Source: Elymus sibiricus
Lineage: Eukaryota > Streptophyta > Magnoliopsida > Poales > Poaceae
Assembly (NCBI GenBank): GCA_039707655.1
Contig: CM077668.1
Span: forward strand, 69,023,086 to 69,087,085
DNA length: 64,000 nt
Reading direction: 5' to 3'
The notes under the pieces are model-generated. The model was given only the letters and a program-made list of their open reading frames with translations, did not search any database and had not been told where the DNA came from. Below are positions 22,285-33,946 of this stretch, piece after piece. Made by a program: the position numbers and the translations under genes. Every line of letters begins with the position of its first letter. Within the stretch, counting starts at the first letter, position 1.

Positions 22285-23047
22285 GACCCCCTTTTAAAGG
22301 AGCCCCCAAATCCAACCGTTACCTGTCTCAGCCCGCACAGAGCGGTACTACCGCTCCTCAGAGCGGTACTACCGCTCGGGCGGTAGTAATTCAAAAAGCA
22401 GCAGGCGAGAACACGGAACTGGAGCGGTAGTGCCGCACTTAGCGGTACTATCGTCCAATCCAAGCGGTACTACCGCTAAAGCGAAAAGAGTAACAGAAGC
22501 TTGCACACTCTGCGAAACACAAGCGGTAGTAGCAGCGGTAGTGGAGGGCAGAAGTACCGCACTAAGCGGTACTACCGCTCTACTACCGCACTACTTCCGT
22601 TTAGCAGAAAACGGCAACTGAGACGTGCACAGAGGAAATCACCCAAGCGGTACACAAGAGGTAGTAGAGGGCGAAAGTACCGCTCTGAGCGGTACTACCG
22701 CACTATTGCCGCACTACTACCGTTTAACAGAAAACGATACCAGAAGAAATACCCCCAAGCGGTACACAAGCGGTAGTAGAGGGAGGAAGTACCGCTCTGA
22801 GCGGTACTACCGCACTACTGCCGCACTACTACCGTGTAACAGAAAACGATACCAGAAGAAATACCCCCAAGCGGTACACGCTGCGGTAGACCACAGCGGT
22901 ACTACCACATAAGCGGTACTACCGTGGTACCAAGCGATACTACCGCTTGGGTGACATGAAAACTGCCCAAAAAACAGATAAAACAATAAAACCTGAACTG
23001 CCACAACTTCTGCAAATGAGCTCCGAATTGAGCAAACTCAAGCTTGT
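22285..23047. repeat. High-copy repeat, right part, with AGCGGTACTACCGCT hairpin cluster, copy A
   Basis: Continues the repeat interrupted at 10402. From 22336 to 22945 the word (A)GCGGTACTACCGC(T) and derivatives (CGCACTACTACCG, AGCGGTAGTAG) occur more than a dozen times. AGCGGTA and TACCGCT are reverse complements separated by one base, so each copy can fold on itself and pair with others. Longer units near 22625-22745 and 22745-22865 are imperfect direct repeats of about 120 bp. Open frames over it are by-products. Confidence 0.75.
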
Positions 23048-23171
23048 TGGATAGATGACTACAACATACGGATGTATATAAACATATTTTAGAGTAGATT
23101 CACTCATTTTGCTCTGTATGTAGTCACTTGTTGGAATCTCTAAAGAGACTTATATTTAGGAACGGAGGGAG
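23048..23171. mobile_element. Stowaway (Tc1/mariner) MITE, 5'-truncated, copy A
   Basis: The right end reads ATATTTAGGAACGGAGGGAG followed by TA, the reverse complement of the Triticeae Stowaway terminus CTCCCTCCGTTCC. Inside are ACTCATTTTGCTC and GTATGTAGTCACTTGTTGG, typical of this family. The matching left terminus is missing. The same remnant lies in copy B at 52727-52850. Confidence 0.8.
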
Positions 23172-23184
23172 TAGATGGTATGGC

Positions 23185-23880
23185 GCGCTCCGCTGCGCCC
23201 GGCTATAACCACGTTTGCAACTTTCGCCCCACTTTATGTATAAAGCACTGAACCACAAGTACCACGATACAAACTCACGCCACCACCGCACACGACACAC
23301 ACACCCAAGGCAAGATATAAAGTTGCCGAGCACCGTCACACCACCCCAACGACTACCAAGCCACTACATATGCGCGAGGACGAACCACTTGGAGCCACCG
23401 GAGACCTCCAATCCTCCGAGGAGAGGTGAGACGGAAATGACGGAACAAGGACTCCAAGATGGTGCCTCCAAGAAGGGAACGACCACTGGTAGCCGCCACC
23501 ATCCGATCCCAAAGATCGGGTTTTCACCCGGAGCAACTCAAAAGAGAAAGGCCACCGCGACGGAGCCTACATGAAGGACACGGTGCCCACGGACGCCGCC
23601 GCCGTCGGCCAATACAAGATTGGGCAAGTGATGTACCCCAACACGCCCAGCCCTCCGATGCAACCTAGCTCCGCCAACCACAAGTGACCACTCACCCGCG
23701 TGGCCATGGCCGCTCGCCCGCCCACGAACGCCGTGCCTCCCGTCGCTAGGGCCGCCACCCTGCATCCAGACACCCCCAAGACCGACCAAAGTGATCGGCT
23801 TTGGGCCAAAGGACGCACCCGACCGAAGAAACCGCAGCATACGTCCCGCCTCGAACAACGTCGGAGCTGTGTCCGTCCTT
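23185..23880 (-). mobile_element. GC-rich retroelement related to 2532-4205, minus strand, copy A
   Basis: Read on the minus strand it ends in CTTTATACATAAAGTGGGGCGAAAG, matching the 3' terminus of the elements at 2532-4205 and 62178-63370. Internally GGTGAAAACCCGATCTTTGGGATCGG matches GATGAAAATCCGATCTCTGG of the first element. Ends are approximate; no TSD was found, and the 3' side runs into other sequence. No protein is credible here. Confidence 0.6.
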
Positions 23881-24440
23881 TGAAAAAAAGAACTGTTTTT
23901 CTATATGAACATTTTTGGAAAAAGTGGACATTTTTGCATCTGCAAACAATATTTTGAAACTCTGAACAAAATTTGGAAAGAGCGAACATTATTTGTAATT
24001 TGTGAACAATATTTTTAAACAGGAACATTTTTTGAAATGTTGAACATTTTTTCGAAGATGCGAAGATTTTTGAAAAAATGAAGAACATTTTTTAATTTGG
24101 GAATTTTTTTATAATCAAGAGCATTTTCTTAACTTCTGAACTTTTTTTAATTTTTTTTAAAATTCTGAAAACACAAAAGAGAAGGAAAAGGAAATAAAAA
24201 ATGAAATAAAGAAACAGAAAAACGAAAAATTAAAAATAAAGAATGAAACAGAACAAACGAGATTGAAAGAAAAATAAAAAGGAAACAGAAAAAAACCCAG
24301 TGAAAACCGGTTCAGGAATCTTCTAGAAGGTTCCCAAAACCGCTCAGGAACCTCTAGAAGGTTGCCAAAACCGGACACTGTAGCGCATATATGATCTCGT
24401 AATTGGGCCGGCCCATGTCGGTCGCTAGTCGCTCGGGTCT
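23881..24440. repeat. AT-rich micro-repeat segment upstream of DUF1618 gene, copy A
   Basis: Dense, irregular repeats of GAACATTTTT and TGAACA with A/T runs up to about 24150, then an A-rich stretch (GAAACAGAAAAA). TTCTAGAAGGTTCCCAAAACCG and CTCTAGAAGGTTGCCAAAACCG follow at 24319-24375, then TTGGGCCGGCCCA, a palindrome, at about 24405. This texture is common in Triticeae DNA transposon remnants. No gene; it may contribute to the promoter of the following gene. Confidence 0.5.
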
Positions 24441-24685
24441 GTGCGAAACAGGGACAACTTGACGCAACGTGCGTCCGTTAGGAATTTCCCAGAAGCGATG
24501 GCCTGACAGAGCTATTCCAGCGACGCAGGGATATATGATCGAGAGATCTCGATCTCAATCTCTCCTCGCGTGTATCTCCCGTAAAAACAGCCACCGCACC
24601 CCTGCGCCAATCCAAACAGCCACCCCACCCCTGCGCCTTCCCAAACCCTAGCCACCCCACAACTGTGCCTCCCGATCCAGCGACC

Positions 24686-26008
24686 ATGGTCTTGCCTGGA
24701 TCCGCCGCGGCCGGCTGGATGATGCTGGACCGCTTCGTCTACCGCAGGGACGAGGACGGCGACGGCTGGCGCTTCCCGGACGAATCCACGGCGCCCCTGA
24801 GGGCCACTTCGTCCACCTCCATCGGCCAGCCCTTCGACGTCGCCATCCTCCACGCCGAGCCCCCTGCAGTCTCCCGCCTCTACCTGCGGTGGCCCGGCGG
24901 CACCAAAGGAAGGGGCGCCGAGTTGGCTGCCGCACACCGCGACCTCCTTCTCTTCCGGCTCGTCTACGTTGACCTCCACGTCACGTTTGACAACTTCGTT
25001 TGCGTGGCATCATCAGATCCTGCGCCGCACATCGAGTTCAAACGCCTCCCCCTTTGCACCATACCAATGGTCTTACCTCCGTTTTTCAAGGAAGACACGG
25101 AGGGAATCACTACACGTCGACAGTTTTTGTCCAACACTGTAGGGCTCGTTCGTGGATCATCCCCTGGCCATGAAGATGAGTTTGTTGTGGCACAGCTGGC
25201 TAGTATCACTAAGATACCAGGCACCAATCACATGATGGAAGCTGAAGTGTGTGTGCTCCGATCTCGTGTATCAGCTATGGATGATGATGGCACGTGGGAG
25301 CTTCAAAAGATACCCATCCAACACAAGGGGCAATACTGGAAACTCGAGGATTGGTCGACTAGCGCTGTCACCACGTTCAACAACCGTATTTGCTGGATTT
25401 GCTACTACACAGGAGGTATTCTATTTTATGATGTATTCGCAGAAACGCCTAACATCTCTTATCTAGGGTTACCTACCCATAGACGTCCTTCATATCGACA
25501 GAGAGGTTTCCTTGAGGTGAACCGCAGCATATGTGTCACTGGTGGGGGTGATGTTCTCAAGTATACTTCAGTCGTACGCACCGATGGTCGGCTGTGTGGT
25601 CCACTTGAACCTCGCCAGGGTTATAGAATTATCGCCGATATTCTGAAGACAACGGAGAGTGGTGACATGGAGTGGGTCCAGGATACGTTTGCAACAGCTT
25701 ATGAATTCTGGCGTCACAACACCTCTGAACGTCTCCCGCGCGATGCTGTCCCCGAGTACCCTCTTGTGAGCATGGACGACCCTAGTATTATACACTTTTT
25801 GCTGTCCGAGGAAGGAGAAAAGATTAACAAGGTTTCGGTGGTTACGATGGATATGGTTACTAACAAAATGATTTCAGTTGTTCCATATATTAAAGGAGAG
25901 GAAGACCTCTATGGCGAAGATGCTGACATGGTGGAAGAAAAATCCCACCTTCTCAAGTCATTCCTTACATCCGAGTTCCCCAAGTTTCTTAATCTCACAA
26001 GGTATTGA
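24686..26008 (+). CDS. DUF1618 domain protein, copy A
   Basis: Single-exon protein of 440 residues. ATG 24686 (ACCATGG, good context) was chosen; the frame is open slightly upstream but only from a GTG. It starts MVLPGSAAAGWMMLDRFVYR. The DUF1618 core lies at about 160-330, with CWICYYTGGILFYDVF and SYLGLP, the usual pattern of the family around the aromatic/Gly-Ile motif. DUF1618 is a large plant, mainly grass, family without a settled biochemical role; some members have been linked to reproduction and stress. No membrane segment or signal peptide is evident. In this copy a transposon sits 60 bp after the stop, in the presumed 3' UTR. Copy B encodes an identical protein. Confidence 0.9.
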   Translation: MVLPGSAAAGWMMLDRFVYRRDEDGDGWRFPDESTAPLRATSSTSIGQPFDVAILHAEPPAVSRLYLRWPGGTKGRGAELAAAHRDLLLFRLVYVDLHVTFDNFVCVASSDPAPHIEFKRLPLCTIPMVLPPFFKEDTEGITTRRQFLSNTVGLVRGSSPGHEDEFVVAQLASITKIPGTNHMMEAEVCVLRSRVSAMDDDGTWELQKIPIQHKGQYWKLEDWSTSAVTTFNNRICWICYYTGGILFYDVFAETPNISYLGLPTHRRPSYRQRGFLEVNRSICVTGGGDVLKYTSVVRTDGRLCGPLEPRQGYRIIADILKTTESGDMEWVQDTFATAYEFWRHNTSERLPRDAVPEYPLVSMDDPSIIHFLLSEEGEKINKVSVVTMDMVTNKMISVVPYIKGEEDLYGEDADMVEEKSHLLKSFLTSEFPKFLNLTRY

Positions 26009-26068
26009 TCTGTGCACTGGATTTATTTTTAACTGTTAAAACATTTTAGATACAAGTCAGTGATAGTG

Positions 26069-28684
26069 GGGAGCAACTACAATATAATCTGGCCGTGTGA
26101 TGCAAAAATAGAAAATTCTATATGGGCCATTGGTTCAACCATATGGATGGTACACATTGGAGTGGAGGATCCCAGACCACTTAATGTACATATTCACAAA
26201 AAAAAACCTGCTGCTAGTTGGATATGAAATAGGATTGTTGCACTTACCCCCTCAACTTTCTTCATATCCAAACATTTTGTACTCACTAAATAAGTCTTCT
26301 TTCAAATCTTCACAACCGATGCCCCCTCTTTGCACATATGTACCGTATGTATATTAGTAAAATGGTAGCTTCTATTATATCACTAATTATGCAAGAAAAA
26401 TTGTTGGTCAGTAAAAGGGAGGTCAATATCAATATTTGAGTATATGACAGAACTAAGCCACCCTCTTCAAGTACATGGCCAACTAGGACATTACAGCTAC
26501 AAACAAGTATTGGAGTGACTGGAACATGCTAGGCAGAATTTTTTTCTGTACATGTGAAACTGGAGCATTCCAGGCACAACATAAGACATACATACATATC
26601 ATGTTATACATGACATGATATGATCATTTCTAGCCATCCCATGCACAAATATTCGAGTTATTGGACCATCCTAGCCACAAAAATTGTAATGCTTACCAAA
26701 CTGAGCATCTCAGGCACAACCAGACATACATACATATCAAGTTTACATATAACATGACATGATCATTTTTAGTCCATGACCAGCAAGACTGAGTATGAAG
26801 GTGATCACCATTGAACACACATTGCTATCAAAATTTGCATTAACTTTTGGTTTCTTGATGGTACATGACAGGAAAGTTCTAGCCATTGCCTCCAGTTGTA
26901 CTGCTTCTTGCTGGGAGGGATCACACCAAAACAAATACAAGTCAGTTTGAGCACAAGATCGTGTTAGTGTCATACATACTCGCTGGAACTAATCGAATGA
27001 ATATGCAGTATTTAACTCGCTGGAACAAATCTCTGGTCCAGTTAATCATAAAACTCTGAAAAGAGAGATCACAGCAGACAGCCGACAGGGTATGCAGTAG
27101 TTTGGTTCCTTTTGTGTATTGTTTGCTAGCATAGGTTCTAGGTTGTGGATACTAATAAAAGGACTAGATGCATATTTAAGTCATTTGCCACAACTAACCT
27201 AATAAAGGGCTCAATAGTAAAAATATATATACTAAAAAGAGATCAATAGTTTGTGTTCTGATACTCCGCGAGGTTGTGGTATATGTAAGATACCAAGCAA
27301 TGATACCAGGTACCAACAAATGCCAACTGAAAACAACAATGATATACTTTACTCAACCTCTAAATCTGAAAGTTCTACTTGTCTTAAGCAATTCCCTTTA
27401 GCTCTCTGTATGTACAGATTAGTGTGCTGCTAGTGGGGTTGGTTACTGTACAGTGTTTATGACAAGTATATCCACACCCATGGAGACTAAAATCTCCCTT
27501 AGATGAATATTAAGACTATTTGAGGAACTATACTCGCAAACAGTTCAAGCAAGGTGTATCTTTATAAGGCTGACAACGATAACTACACTCATCAATTGAT
27601 ATTTTTTCAAGTACACTCATCAAATGATAATTTCTTCTAAGGCTGATATGAACTGTTTGTAAGCTCTACTCTCTTCCAAATTAGTCACATAACTTATTAT
27701 CAGGAATATCACTTGAGAATGACAAGACTATTCTCAGTGCAAATATTTGCAGTTTTGTTTCGAACAACTAGAATGATTCACGAATAACCTTATCTACAAT
27801 TTCATATAATGCTTAATGCTTCCAAAGCTCCAGCTTCTTATACGATGGAACAAGAAAAAAGTCATCTGGTTGATTGCAATATTTTTCTAATTTGATCCAA
27901 ATTGACAGAACCAAATTGGAGCATGGCAAACCAGCATAAATTAAAATCTTGTATTTGTGGGACCTCTAGATAGCACACAATGAGGCAGGTTATCAAGTCT
28001 TGAAAAATCGAAGAAACTTCACCGGTCATCTCCTGCAATTAGTACAGAACACACAACTAGATGTTTTCAATTATAATTAGTTGTGAAATCAATTTAGTGG
28101 AGGAGTTCTGACGGGCACACTAGAGAGCTGCAGATTAGATAGAACACGAACTTGGTGAGATCTGTAGCTAGCGGAGAGGCAAGCAGCCATTACATACAAA
28201 TCTATAAGAGAGAGATGGGGGAGGGGAGTGGGAGCAGTATACCTTGCTGTTGAACTTGAGGGGGAAGGAGTTTAGGAGCCCGCCACCGGCTTGCCGCCGG
28301 CGAGCTGCTGCTGCATCTGGATCGTGAGGGGGAGAAGTAAGGGAGCACGCCCGAGAGCTGCTCCTGGAGCCAGAGATGGGGAGGAGGCGACGAGGTCAGC
28401 ACCAGCTTGCCGTAGGCGAGTTGCTGGAGAGAGGACGCAGATCTGGACCGCCGCCACCGTCTGCTACTCTGCTTGGCAGTGAGAGATCGGCGAGTCATCT
28501 GATTCAGGTTTGGAGGATAATGATATCAGAAGCAAATTAACTATGAGTGAGGGTCCTTTTTGCTAATAGTTTGCGCGGATCGCTCCACTATAACCTGTAC
28601 CGTCTATCTTCAATCCAATGGCTCAGAACGTTTTTTTCCTTTCTATTTTTGTACGTGAACCCAGCTTCTATGCTAGTCGTTCCC
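26069..28684. mobile_element. Mutator-like element with 9-bp TSD, only in copy A
   Basis: 2616 bp flanked by perfect 9-bp repeats GTGATAGTG (26060-26068, 28685-28693), the TSD length of Mutator-like elements. Termini are GGGAGCAACTA and, reversed, GGGAACGACTA. The inverted repeats extend about 105 bp inward (26069-26171 and 28575-28684), sharing CAAAAATAGAAA and GCCATTGG, with perhaps two-thirds identity by eye. Copy B has the empty site with one GTGATAGTG (55739-55747). No transposase frame is visible, so it is non-autonomous. It has exon-like pieces on the minus strand and an internal repeat (26580-26640 versus 26715-26775). Confidence 0.88.
28019..28498 (-). ncRNA. Putative spliced minus-strand transcript inside the Mutator-like element
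   Basis: A minus-strand frame opens at ATG 28498, just inside the right terminal repeat, and runs to a good donor AAG|GTATAC at 28243/28242. An acceptor TTGCAG lies at 28033, giving an intron of about 210 bp. Joined, the frame would stop at 28019-28021 after about 89 residues. The peptide is Ser/Arg/Pro-rich and not recognised. It may be a captured gene fragment, a noncoding RNA or chance. Confidence 0.22.
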
Positions 28685-28693
28685 GTGATAGTG

Positions 28694-29531
28694 TAGCCTT
28701 TGTAATGTTTCGTTTGAAGCAGCCCCATGTGACACGATATCTCTAGCGCTATCTATTTCATTTATAGTGTAATCTCTTGTCATGCCACTTTTTGAAGTTA
28801 TCAGTACAATTGCAGCCTAGAGCTTGTTGAGGCCTATCTCCTTGGAGAACATACTTGTTTGGAAATTTAGTTCACTCTGAAGCTGAAGCTATGCTAACTT
28901 AGTTGCCTTATTAAGAAATTTGTAAGGACCAATTTATGTTCAGGTCCAAATCCAGTGTTAAATATTCTGTACAATTAGCATTTGCTGACTAAAGTTGTTC
29001 TCTTTCAGGGATTGCTGAAACATCCAGAAGCTTGAGGATTCTGTGCAAGTAGGTGTCAGTTCCATGGTTCGATTGCTATACTATTTTCTGCTGTGGAGAA
29101 TAGAGTGGCGAGGTGTTAATCCATCTGATGATCACATGGACTTGGTGAGGAGATGATCTGGAGTTTGCTGAAGTTTGGACTTTGTGTGTGTTCTCTACTT
29201 GTTAGTTTTGCAAACTTATATGGCGCCCCAGTTTTGTTGGGCGCTAGGAGATATGAACTTCTGTAGTTTGATCAACTTAATAATAGTGTTTTGAACTTCT
29301 ATTTCTAAGTATCAATAGTTCCCTGAGTTTTTAAATCTCATTACGTGTTGGTTTAAGGCCATCTTAATTATTATCGCAGTTATTATTAGGGCATTATTAG
29401 GAAGCAAATCAAGTTTCATCATCCTGGACAGTCCTCAAGCAATCATGCATACTGTCATGTCCTATTGCATCTTCTCTTTTAAAACTGGCTTTGAACAAAT
29501 CATGCAGCTGTCTGAAGCATATACACGGCAG
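28694..29531. repeat. Older flanking repeat P (DUF1618-side / FDM 3' flank)
   Basis: Matches 55748-56372 with many more differences than the main duplication (several per 100 bp by eye) and with a 208-bp segment (28763-28970) missing there. It starts directly after the Mutator-like insertion and ends four bases before the stop codon of the minus-strand FDM-like gene. So it is the presumed 3' flank of both the plus-strand DUF1618 gene and the minus-strand FDM-like gene. It contains splice-like words (CTCTTTCAG, then GGATTGCTGAAACATCC). Confidence 0.8.
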
Positions 29532-32310
29532 TCTCTATTCCTGTCCTCGCAATCCAGGGTCCGCCACTGCCAGCTGCTCCAGTGGGTAGGTGATCGCCTC
29601 TGCAATTGTCGCCCTTCGCCTTTCCCAGAAGTTCCAGACCTCATTCATGATGCGCCGCTCGTCAGGACTATACTCGTTGAGCTCTCTCGGTGCAACTTTT
29701 ACTGCATTGCAGACGCTGTCACCATACTGAAACCGCAGCTTGCTTAGTCTTGGATCATTGTCATCTATAACCTCCTGCAATTGTCCAAAACCACCCTAGT
29801 GATTGTTCACACAAAATTCAGAGAAATGTAAGTGCATGAATGCTGTAGGGAAATTGGATAGACACCTTATCTGAATATTTGTAAACGGACGCCATGATGG
29901 TTTCTGTATTTCCTCCTGCCAATACGAGACCAACCTTGCAGCTTTTCCCTCTGGATCATTGTTCCTGTATTTCAAATTGCATGCGGCGTGAAAAGGATTT
30001 TCATCAAGTTGGCCCATCCTTTTGATTCCAACAACGACGTCCCCACTAATCGGCATGTTCTCAAAACCCTGCACATTTGCACATTATCATCATCATTTCA
30101 ATGAGGAAAACCTCTAGCAACCATGTAACTCCTCCCAACGAGGAAAACAGAGCAACTAGAAATTTAAAAAATTATGGGCTTTTACTTTTACCTGAATCAA
30201 CTCTTGGCGATTCTCTTGGAGCTCTTCGCTGTTGGCCTGCTTTCTTTTCAAGAGGTCTAGCAATGATTTTTTATTCCTTTTCCCTTCCCCATTCAGAATA
30301 TTTCTCACATCTGTCATTACCGCATAAAGACTTTGATGGTCTTCCTCTGCGAGCTTCTCCCCTGCTTGTAGTTTCATGTTCAGCTGCCGTGCGATGAGCA
30401 CTAGGGCTTTATCCCTTTGCTCCAGCTGCCTCTCAAGTTGAATTAGCTTGGCATGAATAGCCTCCATCTCTTGCTACAAGGCGAGTTCTAGCATGGTCAG
30501 CTACTTTGATGGAGCTACTAAGAATTTGATGCAGATGAGCTTATCGATTGTCCTATCAAAGAGAACAAGGAACCTTGTGGTTTTCATGCAGCATGAGAGC
30601 ATGGTCAGCCACATTGCCCTCTCCACATCCAAGCTCTGATGTGTTGATCTCCAAAGCACCCTGTGGATGTGTATGGGAGTTCCGGTAAGACCATAAAAAG
30701 GACATGAACCGGATCATATTGCGTGGAGAGCTCGGTCTGTTAGTTATGAATGTAGCGATAATCTAGCTAAAAGAGCAAATATTTGTCTAGAGTTTCCACT
30801 GAAATCGTCTTAAACTGATGCTTCCTAATACAAATTTAGGGGGAATACTGTCTGAGTAGCATCTGGATTGAACGAGGGATTGACACTGAAGCTAATTCTA
30901 GCATTAAAATTGGGAGTACAGATAGATGATCTGATACTATGTTTTGGCTTGCAAAGCAGAGCAAGTACTCTCTGATACTGCCTCTCTGAGCATATGTTGT
31001 CCATGATCAGTAAAAACAGAATTCAGCATTTCACATATCATGCTTTTTTCAGTCCGCATTCGGCATCACCATCTGTAACTTCTTTTTTTATAACTGCGGA
31101 CATCAGTGTTCATTTTCGAAATGTGAATCTAAAGTTGAGGTGAAAATTCAGCACTCTGAAAACTGAAACTAAACATGTTACAGAGTTCAGATAAGAAATG
31201 CATGGCCTTACCTTCTCCAGCTCATGCAGCACCAGATCATGGTCAGCCAGCTTGCTCTCTCCACCTGCCATGTCCAGTGTGTTGACCTCCAAAGCACCCT
31301 GTGTGGGACCATTATCCTATAAAACAATAAAAACAACACAAGACTATATGTCAAGATGGCGAAGGCAAATAAACTGGGTCATACTGCGAGGGTAGGTGGC
31401 TTTGTTGGTTATTATTGTTAAGGAGTATGTAGCTAAAAAGAACAAACATTTGTGTGAATATGTAGAATTTCCACTCAAATCCTTCTGTTTGTTTGTTTGT
31501 TTGTTTATTTATTTACTGCCTGAGTAGAAGCTGCACCTGGTTTGAATGAGGGAGTATGCTGCAGCTTGTAGTCTTCTCAACAATGAAGCTAATTCTAGCA
31601 TCAAACCTTTTTAGATGAACTATGGTGGCTTGTAAGCAGGGCAGGTGCTCTCTGTTACTTTTTCTCTGAGCTAGCTTATGCCGAATTGCAGTCCATGATC
31701 AATACAGTAATAATTCGGCATACAGTTGCAATTTTTGGCTGAAAAAAGAATGCATTTCACGCCCAGCCAGATTTGTGAATTCCACATTACTATCTGTGAC
31801 TACTTTTATAACGGCCGATGATCGGTGTTCATTTGCAAAACGACACTATGAAGTTGAGATGAAAATTCAACACCCTGAAAACTGAAAGTAAACTGACACT
31901 GATGCTAATTCTGATTTGAATTTATAGTGTTTTTGCTCCCAGCTGCATATGTACACTGTTGTGTTGGCTTGTAAGCTTCATTTCAGATAAATCCAGTGAC
32001 AAGATTTGACAAGGCGCTGTTTTGGCTATAAACTTGCGATACAGGGTTAATTTGTAAAAATGCATGTCACGCCCTTTTCAGATGGGCTTGCGCGTTCTAC
32101 ACTACTATCTGTAACCTGTTTTTCTAATAACTGCCGATATCAGTGTTCGTTTGCAAAATGACTCTTTAAAGTTAAGGTTAAAATTCAATCTCTTAAAATG
32201 GAAAGTAAACTAACACTGATGCTAATTCTAGACTATTTGAATTTATACTAAGGCCTCACATCTGACATTAGCTAAAAAGAACAAACATTCGTGTGAATAT
32301 TTAGAATTTC

Positions 32311-33946
32311 GAATAGAAAATATTGAAAAAACTGTGCCTGCGGTGACTAACGCTTTCCCTCCTACCCCCCGCGTCGCTCCCGCGAGCGACGGGGGGAAAC
32401 CCTTGCCGCCGCCGGTCCTAGCCCCCCTCCCCTCCTCCTCTCTCCTCGCCGCCGCCGCACTCGCTGGCGGGCAAAGCCCGGCCGGCCGCGGCGGCGGCGG
32501 GGCCTCCTCTCCTCTCCGAACGGTGGTGGGCGGCACGGGACGACCTCGCCGGTCGGGGACGCGGTGCTTCGTGGGGCACGGCGGCGCAGGTGGCTGCTGC
32601 CCCGGCGTTGTGGGCTACGTGCGGTGGTCGTCGGGGTTACGCCCGTGGTGGATGAGGCGGCGGTGTGGGCCTGGCAACGGCGGAGGCCCAAATCGGGATC
32701 TGGATCTGGGGGCTCTCCTCTGGCTGGCGGCGCGGGGGCTGGCCACGACCGGGCGTGGTCGTGGCACTGGGCGTGGACCGCGGCGGCGCGCGGCAAGCTG
32801 CTGCAGGCGGCTGCTTTCGGTGCTGCAGTGGTCCTCGGTGGATTTGGGCTGCCACGGCGTGGTGGGAGCCCATGGGGGTGGCATGGGTCGGCTCATGGCG
32901 GCGGTGTTGCGTCGGCGTGGTTCAGCTCATGATGGTGTGCAGGTCGTGGCGCAGCGGCGGCTGGGCTCTCCGGCGTCAGCTCGTCTGCGTGCGGCCCTTG
33001 GGGATGCTCTTGGTCTCTCTCGTGGATGCAGGTTGTGGCCGGTCCGGCTCCTCGCGCCGTTGAGCGGGTGGCCGGTTTGGGCCAGGTGCTGATCCAGGCT
33101 GGGAGCCCGGGTTGGGCGTCAGGGGTGACGTTTGGAGAGGTGGTGGGAGAGATGGGTGGCGCCGATGCGGTTGGGCCACCCGTCACCGGCAGGGGTGCCG
33201 GACGTTGACGTAGTCCGCTCCCGCCTCGCCTCTTCTCCGACCTGGTCACTCCCCGATCGATTTGGCCGTTCCGGTCGCTGGCGGCTCTGTCGGTGGTCGG
33301 AGCTTGCCGGTCGGCTCATCGCCTACAGCCATGGAGGACCTTTCGGGCGTCTTGTTTCTTGGGCGGCGGCCCAAGTGGTGGGAGCCGCGGTGCTCGTGGG
33401 CTGATGCCGCGGCTCAGGTGTGGGCGGCTAGCAGCCATGGCCGCGTGGGCGGTGTGGTGGCAGGCGTTTCGTCGTCCTACCGAAGGCGGAGTATGCTTAC
33501 CGGGGTGAAAACCCTGTCTGGTTTAGACCAGACCGACGGAGGCGGCGTCTGTGGGCGTCGTCACCTTCCTGAAGTCTCCGTTGTGGTTGCTCCCTACCTT
33601 CGTCGTGCTCCGGATGAAAATCCGATCTCTGGATCGGGCGGTGGCGGCGCTACGGTGCCGTGCCCTTCCTGAAGGCACCGTCTTGGAGTGCACGGTGTCG
33701 ACGATTCTCAACTTCACCTCTTCGTGATCTCATCGGAAGGGCCCCGACGGCTCCGTAGTGATGCTTACTGTCTCCTCTTGTTGTCTACGTCGAGTCTGTC
33801 GGTGTGGTGTTGTTGTAGCCCTTTGGCACCTATGTATCTGGCCCTGGGAGAGTGTGGTTCTCGTGTTGTGTGGTGTGGTTTGTATCGGATCCGTTTGTTG
33901 GTGGTTGTTGCTTTATATATAAAGCGGGGCGAAAGCCTTTTTCGGT
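32311..33946 (+). mobile_element. GC-rich non-autonomous retroelement with 15-bp TSD, copy B
   Basis: Same insertion as 2532-4205, with the same TSD AATATTTAGAATTTC at 32296-32310 and 33947-33961, so it predates the duplication. Differences: one extra C near 32370; at 32910-32916 it reads GTTGCGTCGGCGTGG, where copy A has a further 44 bp that repeat the sequence just downstream. Confidence 0.8.

Larger units (their letters stand above)
1..26059. repeat. Tandem segmental duplication, copy A (left end outside window)
   Basis: Seen: base 1 matches base 29780, and the match continues colinearly to 26059/55738. The coordinate offset changes at only five indels: a C run near 2588, a 39-bp difference near 3127-3180, a G run (12 versus 7) at 9346-9357, a 58-bp segment at 12033-12090 present only here, and a C run near 22258. 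Substitutions are sparse; the DUF1618 coding regions differ by one silent base. Both copies carry the same nested insertions with the same TSDs, so these predate the duplication. The terminal exon of the minus-strand FDM-like gene must lie left of base 1, so the unit starts outside the window. Confidence 0.97.

Noticed and set aside
22336..22945. CRISPR-like array
   Set aside because: Spacing is irregular, units are palindromic and degenerate, and the host is a plant nuclear genome.
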